DNA of 8,188 bases from a bacterium (lineage in GTDB: Bacteria > Krumholzibacteriota > Krumholzibacteriia > LZORAL124-64-63): positions 1 to 8,188 of the forward strand of contig JAUVBS010000075.1 of assembly GCA_030591105.1 (NCBI GenBank), read 5' to 3'. A model generated the notes under the pieces. That model worked only from the letters and a program-made list of their open reading frames with translations, ran no database searches and had not been told where the DNA came from. This document shows, piece after piece, positions 1 to 6,311 of the stretch. Within the stretch, counting starts at the first letter, position 1. Each line of letters begins with the position of its first letter. The translations under genes were made by a program, and so were the position numbers.

Positions 1-2756
1 GCTTCGTCGATGCGTTGTTGCTCGCGCTCGAGCGCCTGCGCGCGAAGTTGCGCGACGATCTCGGCCATGGCGGGATCGCGCTCGCCGTTCTGACGTTCCC
101 ACCGTTCCATGACGTCCTGCGCTTCGGCCGCGCGGCTCAGGTACTGGAAGATCCGAAAGAGGGCCTCGTAGTAGAACTTTTCGTCCGGCTCACGTGCGAT
201 CTGTGCATTGAGCCAGTTCACTGCCAGACGCGGGCGGTTGACGCGGACCAGGGAGATTCCGGTCTCGGCCGCCGCACGTTGCCACAGGTCCGGTGCTACG
301 TGTTCGCGGATCCGGTCGAGGTACGCCAAAGCTTCTTCGGTGCGGCCTTTTTCGACCAGGACCAGCGGATAGATACCGATCGACTGCACGTTGTAAGGGT
401 CGAAACGCATCGCCATCTCGAACGAGGCGAGCGCATTGTCGAGCATGCCGTCATAAGTCGCCGTGTCCTCGAAGGCGACACTCTCCGCCGCCACGATGAA
501 CTCGAACCCTGCCCTTGAGAGGGCCGCGGGATAGTTACCGAGCAGGTGCACCGTGTTGCGGTTGCGATAGACGTCGGTCCGCGGCAGCCCCACCTCAGCC
601 AGCAGGCCAAGATAGTCGATGGGTTCGGACGGCGACGAGCCTTGGGAGAGCTTGACTTGCGGACTGTCGTCGGCCCAACCGGCCATCGCCGCAAAACGCG
701 CCTGCCGTTGCTCGGTGTCACCGTCGGTCAAGGCGTCGAGGAAGTAGACGCCGAATACGTTTTCCAGCAACCGCTGCGGATCGGTCGTCGGCATACCGTC
801 CGGTCCGTCGGTCTCGGTAAGACGATAAGCGAGTCCTTCCATCTGGAGCTTGGCGAAGTAACGCTCCATATTTTCGCGCGGGATCGTCACGGCGAAAAAG
901 ACCGGCCGCGGGGTTTCGCTACGCGCATTGGTGGTCACGATATCGTGAACCACGTAGTCGCGCACGTAGACGAGCAGGCGTTCACCGGTGTTGGGATCCT
1001 CGAACAACCGCGGGCGCAACCGCTCGAGATCGTCGTTGCTGTAGCCCATCGCCAGCGGCGGTTCGCGCCGCTTCAACTGCTGATTGTACCACGGTAGATT
1101 GACCAGAGAGAGGTTCACCACTGTCACATCGCGACGGAAGTGCTCGACCTCCTGTAGGTACCAGATCGGGAAGGTGTCGTTGTCTCCGTTGGTGAATACG
1201 ATCGCGTTTTCGTCCAGTCCGGCGAGGATGTTCTTGGCGTACTCGTAGGCGATCCGGTTACCGCGCCGATCGTGTTCAAACCACTTGACGTGGTTCGGCT
1301 GCAGCAGCGGCAGCGCCGCCAGTAACATCAACAAAACCGCTGCTATCTTCGGTACCCAGCCCGGCCGAACCGGCACGCCGGTCGGCGACGGCGATTCGGC
1401 GCCGTCGTTCGTGCGTTGCCGCACCTGCTGTTCGTGTTGTTCGCTCGTCTTGCCCTCCGGCCCGGCGGCGTAGCGCAACAGAGCCGCGACCCCCATGCCG
1501 ATGAAGATCGCGAAAAACAGAAAGGCAGCGAAGTAGAAGTAATCCCGTTCGCGAACCTCGTGATTGGTGAAGTTGAGATAGAGGGTCAACACTTCGCCAT
1601 TGATCAGGTAGTTGACCACCAACATCCAGACCAACGGACGTGCCCGTCGGATACCGTGAAAAACACCCAGTAGACCGAGAAAAATCGGACCGAGGAAGGT
1701 GGCGACGCGGGCGAGAGTCGTCTGACCGTTTTGGATGAAGTAGAACTGCTGGAGAAAGAAATCGTAATAGTAACCGAACTGCCAACCGAGGTCCGCTTGG
1801 CGCTCGAACGGGTTGATCGGTGGGTACTGCTCGCGGCGCACTACCGACATCAGGGTCGCGAAAGTGTCCGGGATGGTCTGGTTGATAGCCGGCTCGGGTA
1901 CGGCACCGGCCCGGATCAACATCATCAGATGCACCGATAGGCCGAACAGAAAGAGCAACGTGCCCCAGAGGGCAAACCGGTTCCCAGACAGCGCCCGGTA
2001 GCCGACCACGGCGAGATAACCCAGCAGTAGTACGATCAGCAGGTCGTTCTGCCGGCTCATGGTCGAGTAGAGGAATAGCGCCAACCCCCCGCTCATCAAC
2101 AACAGATCGAAGAGCGGTAACCGGCGCCGCCGGGCCAGGACCAGGAGCAGGAATATCCCGGGGTAGACCAGTAGCGACCCCAGATGGAAACCGACGCCGA
2201 GTCCGAGCATGTAGATCATCAACAGCAACAGCAGTTCGCTACGTTGCTGCTCACGCGCGTCGTACCAGCGGAGCGCGAGCCAGGTCAGCAGACTGATGAT
2301 GAAAGCCGCCAGACCGTAGACCTCGGCCTCGGTAGCGTTGCCCCAATAGGTCTGCGAGAAGAGTAAAAACAGCGCCCCGACGATTCCGCCGGCGTGGGCA
2401 ATCCAGCCGCTGTCAGGATCGGCACGGCGGGCGAGGTCGAGCGCGATCAGGTAGACGAACGCCACCGCCAGCGCGCTGAAGAGAGCCGACATGAAGTTGA
2501 CCGCCCAGGCTGTCCGTAAGGCGGGTTCGGTGAGGCTCGGCGAACCGATCACCACGTCGAAGACGCGGCCCATCAGGACGTACAGCGGGGTACCAGGTTG
2601 ATGAGGCACGCCGACGATGTGACTGCACGTGATAAACTCCCCGCAATCCCAGAAACTGATCGTCGGCGCCAAGGTGCGGGCGTAGACGCCGATCGCGAGC
2701 AGAAAAACCGCCACGGCGACTAGCGACCGCGGACGTCGGTACCAATGCGAAGTCAA
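1..2756 (-). CDS. DUF2723 (GT-C-like, TMEM260-related) membrane protein with soluble C-terminal domain, 3' end cut by window
   Basis: The frame stays open from a TTG at 2756 to the left edge, giving 918 visible codons with no stop, so the C-terminus is missing. Residues 13-25 form the first membrane segment. ARTLAPTISFWDCGEF (26-41) follows and is the hallmark opening of DUF2723, with acidic D37 and E40 placed where GT-C enzymes carry catalytic acids in the first outer loop. Many hydrophobic segments continue to about residue 483, including GLGVGFHL (185-192) and WQFGYYYDFF (325-334). The soluble part begins near 485 and carries NGDNDTFPIWYLQEVE (523-538), typical of the bacterial family. Helical, TPR-like segments lie at about 770-918, for example NALASFEMAMRFDPYNV. 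The eukaryotic relative TMEM260 is a protein O-mannosyltransferase; transfer of a lipid-linked sugar at the outer membrane face is inferred here. TTG is the only common start codon between the in-frame TAA at 2808-2810 and the first membrane segment. Family assignment is firm; substrate unknown. Confidence 0.9.
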   Translation of the reverse strand, partial: MTSHWYRRPRSLVAVAVFLLAIGVYARTLAPTISFWDCGEFITCSHIVGVPHQPGTPLYVLMGRVFDVVIGSPSLTEPALRTAWAVNFMSALFSALAVAFVYLIALDLARRADPDSGWIAHAGGIVGALFLLFSQTYWGNATEAEVYGLAAFIISLLTWLALRWYDAREQQRSELLLLLMIYMLGLGVGFHLGSLLVYPGIFLLLVLARRRRLPLFDLLLMSGGLALFLYSTMSRQNDLLIVLLLGYLAVVGYRALSGNRFALWGTLLFLFGLSVHLMMLIRAGAVPEPAINQTIPDTFATLMSVVRREQYPPINPFERQADLGWQFGYYYDFFLQQFYFIQNGQTTLARVATFLGPIFLGLLGVFHGIRRARPLVWMLVVNYLINGEVLTLYLNFTNHEVRERDYFYFAAFLFFAIFIGMGVAALLRYAAGPEGKTSEQHEQQVRQRTNDGAESPSPTGVPVRPGWVPKIAAVLLMLLAALPLLQPNHVKWFEHDRRGNRIAYEYAKNILAGLDENAIVFTNGDNDTFPIWYLQEVEHFRRDVTVVNLSLVNLPWYNQQLKRREPPLAMGYSNDDLERLRPRLFEDPNTGERLLVYVRDYVVHDIVTTNARSETPRPVFFAVTIPRENMERYFAKLQMEGLAYRLTETDGPDGMPTTDPQRLLENVFGVYFLDALTDGDTEQRQARFAAMAGWADDSPQVKLSQGSSPSEPIDYLGLLAEVGLPRTDVYRNRNTVHLLGNYPAALSRAGFEFIVAAESVAFEDTATYDGMLDNALASFEMAMRFDPYNVQSIGIYPLVLVEKGRTEEALAYLDRIREHVAPDLWQRAAAETGISLVRVNRPRLAVNWLNAQIAREPDEKFYYEALFRIFQYLSRAAEAQDVMERWERQNGERDPAMAEIVAQLRAQALEREQQRIDE

Positions 2757-2759
2757 GGT

Positions 2760-2766
2760 CTCCCCT
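2760..2766 (-). promoter_or_regulatory. Shine-Dalgarno-like AGGGGAG supporting a TTG start
   Basis: The minus strand reads AGGGGAG, then ACC, then TTG. The motif is purine-rich and the only one near the start, but the 3-base spacing is short. The next alternative, a GTG at codon 15 (2712-2714), has no such motif and would cut into the first membrane segment. TTG at 2756 is therefore preferred, though not proven. Confidence 0.45.
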
Positions 2767-2805
2767 ATCTCAATGGCGGCCGGCAGATCGCGCCGGTCAC
2801 CGAGC

Positions 2806-2832
2806 CGTTACCAGCGCACGCTGGCGGTAACG
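2806..2832 (-). other. Leader hairpin upstream of the DUF2723 gene
   Basis: An imperfect inverted repeat pairs CGTTA with TAACG and CCAGC with GCTGG around a GCAC loop, with a 3-base bulge. It lies about 50 bases before the TTG start, inside the gap between the flippase-like gene and the DUF2723 gene. No T-run follows on either strand, so it does not look like an intrinsic terminator. It could be a leader or RNA-stability element. GC-rich sequence yields such structures by chance, so function is unproven. Confidence 0.35.
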
Positions 2833-2849
2833 ATGGTTTAGCGGCCAGA

Positions 2850-2878
2850 AATCTAACACAGGTCCCCGGAGCCAACAA
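2850..2878 (-). promoter_or_regulatory. Weak candidate sigma70-type promoter for the DUF2723 gene
   Basis: On the minus strand a -35-like TTGTTG (2873-2878) and a -10-like TAGATT (2850-2855, 4 of 6 to consensus) are separated by exactly 17 bases. The -10 is preceded by TG plus one base, as in extended -10 promoters. A transcript from here would have a leader of about 85 bases containing the 2806-2832 hairpin. The location is the one place in the train where a promoter is needed, but both boxes are weak. Confidence 0.25.
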
Positions 2879-2894
2879 CCTCGGGTCAGTTCGA

Positions 2895-2914
2895 GTTCCG
2901 GCGGTTCGCCGAAC
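2895..2914 (-). terminator. Hairpin just after the flippase-like gene, possible 3' end or partial terminator
   Basis: Four bases after the TGA at 2919-2921 the minus strand forms an 8-bp stem: GTTC-GGCG, loop AAC, CGCC-(G)-GAAC, with one bulged G. There is no U-tract, so it is not a classic intrinsic terminator. It could protect the 3' end of the upstream message or reduce read-through into the DUF2723 gene. Position directly after a stop codon is the main support. Confidence 0.3.
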
Positions 2915-2918
2915 AGTT

Positions 2919-3872
2919 TCATCTGGGCCGGCCGCGCCAGAACAGCAACCCACCGTAGAGACTGAAGACAGCCTGGACGGTATACGCCGTCACCTCCATG
3001 GCGACCGCGCTGGTTTCACCGAGGCCAGCGTAAATCAACAGGTGCACCGAAACCGACTCCCGCAGACCGATCCCGTTGATGGTCACCGGCAGCGTGAGGC
3101 TGACCGCCAACAGCGGGATCAGTACGAACAGTTGCACCATCTGAGTGCCGGAGAGGGTGATGCCCAGCCCCGCCGCAACAACCAAGTGGGTCGTGATCCG
3201 TAGCGCCTGTACGCCGAGGCTCAACGCGAAAACGGCGGCCAACCAGCGCGGCCGCGAGCGGTAGCGCTGAAACTCCTCCACCACGCGTTCGGTCTGCCGG
3301 GATAACCTCACCAAGTGCAACCGCCGCATCAGCGGTGGTACGTGCGGCCCCACCCGGCGCGAGAGCAGCAGCCCGAGCACCAGCAACAACAGCAGCAATA
3401 CCGCGACCAGCAGCAACACCACCCGCGGCAGTTCGATCCCGGCGACACGCGCCGCCGCGGCGACGCCGAGCGCCAAGAAGGTCAAGGCACTCAGACCGAT
3501 CAGGCGATCCAGAAACGTCGCGCAAAAAACCCGTAAGGGTCGTCCTTCGCGGCGACCGAGGTCGATGATCTTATACGCGTCACCGCCGACGTTTGTCGGC
3601 AGGAAGTTGTTGAAGAACAGACCGACGAAATAGGCTCGGCGGACATCCCAGCCAGCGATCTGCAGACCGCTGGCGCGCAAGATCCACGACCATTGGATCG
3701 CGCCGCCAAAGGCGGAGACGGCGTAGACTATCAGCGCGGCGACGAGCAGTGGCCAGCGCGGAGAAACGAATGCTTCGGCGAGCTCGGGCAGGTCGTAACG
3801 CAACATCAGCCAGACCACGAGCAGCGCGCTGACCACGCCGCGCAACAAGAATACCGCGTCCCGTCGCGTCAT
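2919..3872 (-). CDS. Flippase-like integral membrane protein, LPG_synthase_TM (UPF0104/YbhN) family
   Basis: This 317-residue protein is almost entirely hydrophobic helices with short loops. Visible membrane segments are near residues 9-24, 41-60, 124-142, 150-170, 210-235, 243-265 and 292-311. Family hallmarks are FFNNFLPTNVGGDAYKI (86-102), DRLIGL (122-127) and LPVTINGIGLRE (261-272). It corresponds to the membrane half of MprF without the C-terminal lysyl-transferase domain, so lysyl-lipid synthesis is unlikely. Stand-alone members are often found beside glycosyltransferases and are proposed to move lipids or lipid-linked sugars across the inner membrane; that role is inferred here. ATG at 3872 overlaps the glycosyltransferase TGA as ATGA, implying translational coupling, and an AGG lies 9 bases upstream. 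The Leu-rich stretch at 151-170 explains the CAG/CAA-rich DNA near 3360-3420. Confidence 0.87.
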   Translation of the reverse strand: MTRRDAVFLLRGVVSALLVVWLMLRYDLPELAEAFVSPRWPLLVAALIVYAVSAFGGAIQWSWILRASGLQIAGWDVRRAYFVGLFFNNFLPTNVGGDAYKIIDLGRREGRPLRVFCATFLDRLIGLSALTFLALGVAAAARVAGIELPRVVLLLVAVLLLLLLVLGLLLSRRVGPHVPPLMRRLHLVRLSRQTERVVEEFQRYRSRPRWLAAVFALSLGVQALRITTHLVVAAGLGITLSGTQMVQLFVLIPLLAVSLTLPVTINGIGLRESVSVHLLIYAGLGETSAVAMEVTAYTVQAVFSLYGGLLFWRGRPR

Positions 3873-4996
3873 CGTTCGTTACCTTTGCTCGCAGCCACCG
3901 TGGCGAAGATCTCCAGCGATTCCGCAACACAGCGCGGCCAGCTGAAGCCAGCAGCCCAGTGTTTCGCGGCGGCGCTGTAATCGCGCCACAGATCGGTGTC
4001 GGTGAGCAGGCGCAGCGCCCCGCGGGCGAAGGCGTCGCTGTCGCCGTATGGCACCAGCATACCGGTCTGATCTTCGCGCACCGAATCGCGCAAACCCGGC
4101 CGATCACTGGCCACCACCGGCAGACCGCACCGGTTGGCCTCGACCACCGTTAACCCCCACCCCTCCTTGGGGCTCGGGTTCAAGAATACGTGGGCGGTGT
4201 AGAGCACACGCACCAATTCGTCCCAGGGCAGGTAGCCCGCGAACACCACACTGTCGTTCAGACCGAGCCTGCGTACCAGTTTGCGCAACCGTCGCTCATC
4301 GGGACCGCGCCCGACGATCAGCAGACGCGCGTCGCCGAGCTGTTCCCGGATCTTCGCAAAGGCCTCGATGGCGACGTTTATACTCTTGTAGCGGCGTAAT
4401 CGGCTCCAGGTCACCACCAGCGGTGTCGAGGAACGGGGCGGCGGATCCGCCAGCTCGAATCTGGCGTGGTCGAGTCCGCAGTAAACGACCTTCACGCGGT
4501 CGGGTGCCAGGCCCCGCGCGATCAGATCATCGCGGGTGGACGGGCTGATCACTTCGAAGTCGACATCACGGTATACGCGCGGCAGCAACTGCTCGGCAGT
4601 GTAGACATAGGTGGCCAGCAGCGGATTGGCCTCGCGGTAGACCGTGCTCCCGAACAGATGCGGAACGATGGCCAAAAGCGGTACATCCCCTTTGTAGAGC
4701 GGCGTATAGAACGGGATCTTGTTGATGTCTTCGACCAGCAGATCGTAGCGCCGCTGGCGCAACAGCCCGCGCACCACCGGCGGCAGGGCGAGGTTGGCCA
4801 CCGCCCAGTGGCCACGCCGATGGATACGTACCCCGTCGATCTCGTCGTCGGCTGGCGCGTCGCCATAGCCGGCGACCACGAGTTCGACTTCGTGCCCGGC
4901 GGCAACCGCACCGGCGAGGATGTGGTGTAGATGCTGCTCGGCGCCGCCCCCGAAAGGATCTCGGATATCGCGCCAGTTGACCGCCAGGATCTTCAC
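3869..4996 (-). CDS. Glycosyltransferase family 4 (GT-B fold)
   Basis: This 375-residue enzyme should transfer a sugar from a nucleotide-sugar donor to an acceptor at the cytosolic membrane face, retaining the anomeric configuration. The N-terminal acceptor domain opens MKILAVNWRDIRDPFGGGAE (1-20), with the glycine-rich loop usual in GT4. The C-terminal donor domain begins near 190 (TPLVVTWSRLRRYKSINVAI), continues with LLIVGRGPDERRL (225-237) and contains the EX7E motif, E278 and E286, in KEGWGLTVVE, followed by GLPVVASDRPG. Both domains are complete. The frame can be extended to 5041, but GTG at 4996 has CGGAGG 6 bases upstream and the protein then starts at the usual MKIL, so it is preferred. 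It starts 13 bases after the methyltransferase stop and its TGA overlaps the next gene's ATG. Donor and acceptor cannot be read from sequence. Confidence 0.94.
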   Translation of the reverse strand: MKILAVNWRDIRDPFGGGAEQHLHHILAGAVAAGHEVELVVAGYGDAPADDEIDGVRIHRRGHWAVANLALPPVVRGLLRQRRYDLLVEDINKIPFYTPLYKGDVPLLAIVPHLFGSTVYREANPLLATYVYTAEQLLPRVYRDVDFEVISPSTRDDLIARGLAPDRVKVVYCGLDHARFELADPPPRSSTPLVVTWSRLRRYKSINVAIEAFAKIREQLGDARLLIVGRGPDERRLRKLVRRLGLNDSVVFAGYLPWDELVRVLYTAHVFLNPSPKEGWGLTVVEANRCGLPVVASDRPGLRDSVREDQTGMLVPYGDSDAFARGALRLLTDTDLWRDYSAAAKHWAAGFSWPRCVAESLEIFATVAASKGNER

Positions 4997-5002
4997 GTAC
5001 AG

Positions 5003-5008
5003 CCTCCG
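5003..5008 (-). promoter_or_regulatory. Ribosome binding site CGGAGG deciding the glycosyltransferase start
   Basis: CGGAGG on the minus strand ends 6 bases before GTG at 4994-4996. It lies inside the 13-base gap after the methyltransferase stop (TGA at 5010-5012). An upstream start at 5041 would overlap the methyltransferase by about 30 bases and add 15 residues with no family resemblance. Confidence 0.8.
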
Positions 5009-5009
5009 G

Positions 5010-5795
5010 TCAGGCGATTGACGGCTTACGCGCGACGACACCGACCGTCGGCGTGAAGGAGAGCGCCGCCCGCGTGCGGCCGAAACGACGGCGCCACGCT
5101 GCGGCCAGCCGGCTCACCACCGGCACTGGCGCGGGATACATCGGCAACCTGCAGCCGGTGCGCGTGAGCAGCGCCTTGCGCAACCCCCGGTACCACAGCC
5201 CGGGTACCATCCAGTCCCCGTAACTATGAACGACCTCGAGCCGCTCATCGCGCACCATCTGTTCGAGCTGCCCGATGGTGAATTGTGTCTCCCAGCCGGC
5301 GAACCAGCGCCCGGCCCGGATCAGAATCTGCTTGGCCAGCGTGTAGTAGTGGAAGGTCTGGGGAACATCGACCACCAGGTGGCCACCGGGACGCAGCACC
5401 CGCACGTTCTCCCGTAACAAACTGGCCGGATCGCGGAAGTGCTCGAGCAGACCCTGGTGGAAAACGATGTCGAAGCTCTCATCGCCGAACGGCAGGCAGA
5501 GTCCGTCGCCACAAACGGTCGCCACCTTCGCGGGCACTGCTGCCGCAGCCTGTACCGTCAGATCAAACGCGCCGCGAACGTAGTCGACGGTGACGACCTC
5601 GGCCCCGGCACAAGCGAGCGCCACCGCGTCGCGGCCGCTGCCCGCACCCACCTCGAGCACGCGTTGGCCGGCGCACTCGCCGATCGCGACGATCTCACGC
5701 ACCATGCGGCCGTCAGTACCGTAGACCTCGTCCAACTCGATGCGGTTGGCCTCTGTCCAGAATCGCTGCCAGTGCTCCGGCCGGGACTCTCTCAC
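5010..5795 (-). CDS. Class I SAM-dependent methyltransferase (Methyltransf_11 type)
   Basis: This 261-residue cytosolic protein has a Rossmann-type SAM fold. Motif I is VLEVGAGSGRD (46-56), the acidic end of strand 2 is VTVD71, and the next motif is GDGLCLPFGDESFDIVFHQG (96-115). LLEHFRDP (116-123) and VLRPGGHLVVDVP (133-145) follow. The N-terminus (HWQRFWTEANRIELDEVYG) resembles methyltransferases found in sugar and lipid modification clusters. The region after about 150 is an Arg-rich, aromatic-rich tail that I cannot match to a specific substrate class. The GTG start at 5793-5795 overlaps the nusB stop as GTGA, with GAGGAAGG just upstream on the minus strand, suggesting coupled translation. 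Position immediately before the glycosyltransferase suggests it methylates a glycan, its lipid carrier or a sugar intermediate; this is inference. Methylation of ubiquinone- or menaquinone-like molecules is an alternative, but no partner gene supports it. Confidence 0.92.
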   Translation of the reverse strand: MRESRPEHWQRFWTEANRIELDEVYGTDGRMVREIVAIGECAGQRVLEVGAGSGRDAVALACAGAEVVTVDYVRGAFDLTVQAAAAVPAKVATVCGDGLCLPFGDESFDIVFHQGLLEHFRDPASLLRENVRVLRPGGHLVVDVPQTFHYYTLAKQILIRAGRWFAGWETQFTIGQLEQMVRDERLEVVHSYGDWMVPGLWYRGLRKALLTRTGCRLPMYPAPVPVVSRLAAAWRRRFGRTRAALSFTPTVGVVARKPSIA

Positions 5796-6211
5796 GTGCC
5801 TTCCTCGCTCCGGAGATCGGTGGCCGCACGGTCGAGTATCCCGTTGACGAATCCGACGGCACTCTCGTCACAGAAGCGGCGCGCCAATTCGCACGCCTCG
5901 TTGATCGCCACTTTCCACGGCACCTCAGGGTTGTCGTGTAGCTCGGTCAATGCGATGATCAGGATCGCGCGTTCGAGGACACCGACCCGGTCCGGAGCCC
6001 AGTTCTGCAACAAGGACGCCAGCTCCGCCTCACGCTCGACCTTGTGCCGCGCGACTTTCGCTGCCAGGTCCTGGGCAAACTCAGCCGTCTCGTCGGCCGC
6101 CTCCCGACGCTGCAACTGCTCTTGCAGGCAAACCGCCAGAGAGACGCCGCTCAACTGCGCCGCGTACAGGCTCTGCAAGACTATTTCGCGCCCTTTGCTG
6201 CGCTTGCCCAC
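5792..6211 (-). CDS. nusB: Transcription antitermination factor NusB
   Basis: NusB binds boxA RNA with NusE (ribosomal protein S10) and prevents premature termination on rRNA operons. The 139-residue length is normal. The basic N-terminus (GKRSKGREIVLQSLYAAQLSG) carries the RNA-binding helix, and the C-terminal half has the family pattern NWAPDRVGVLERAILIIALTEL, then VPWKVAINEACELARRF and the closing SAVGFVNGILDRAA. I chose GTG at 6209-6211: GAGGAG (6217-6222) sits 5 bases before it. An in-frame GTG two codons upstream (6215-6217) overlaps that same purine run, so it has no usable spacing. NusB follows ribH after 100 bases, a common bacterial order, and its TGA overlaps the methyltransferase GTG. 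The genes often seen next, such as thiL, are absent here. Confidence 0.95.
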   Translation of the reverse strand: MGKRSKGREIVLQSLYAAQLSGVSLAVCLQEQLQRREAADETAEFAQDLAAKVARHKVEREAELASLLQNWAPDRVGVLERAILIIALTELHDNPEVPWKVAINEACELARRFCDESAVGFVNGILDRAATDLRSEEGT

Positions 6212-6216
6212 GTTCA

Positions 6217-6222
6217 CTCCTC
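6217..6222 (-). promoter_or_regulatory. Ribosome binding site GAGGAG deciding the nusB start
   Basis: GAGGAG on the minus strand is 5 bases (TGAAC) from GTG at 6209-6211. The other GTG (6215-6217) begins on the last base of this motif, so initiation there is not credible. Confidence 0.75.
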
Positions 6223-6238
6223 GATATCGGGATACGAC

Positions 6239-6258
6239 GGCGACCGTCCCGGATCGCC
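6239..6258 (-). other. Small hairpin in the ribH-nusB spacer
   Basis: The minus strand pairs GGCGA-(T)-CCG with CGG-TCGCC around a GGA loop, about 16 bases before the nusB ribosome binding site. It has no T-run and ends inside the 100-base spacer, where nothing else is recognisable except the palindrome CGATATCG at 6222-6229. It may tune nusB relative to ribH or mark an RNA-processing site, or it may be chance in GC-rich DNA. Confidence 0.25.
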
Positions 6259-6311
6259 CCTACGGCCACCGGGAACGCTCTCCTGCCAACGGTGTCGTGC
6301 GACCGCCTCGA

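Noticed and set aside
1276..1785. Minus-strand open frame in another register inside the DUF2723 gene, a possible frameshift or second protein
   Set aside because: The DUF2723 frame stays open and in register on both sides, checked near codons 180, 320, 520 and 620, and carries family motifs throughout. The alternative frame is a shadow.
3360..3425. CAG/CAA-rich microsatellite-like stretch
   Set aside because: On the coding strand it is CTG/TTG leucine codons of one membrane helix of the flippase-like protein; amino-acid composition explains it.
4997..5041. Upstream 15-codon extension of the glycosyltransferase
   Set aside because: It overlaps the methyltransferase end, lacks family similarity, and a good CGGAGG ribosome binding site supports the internal GTG.
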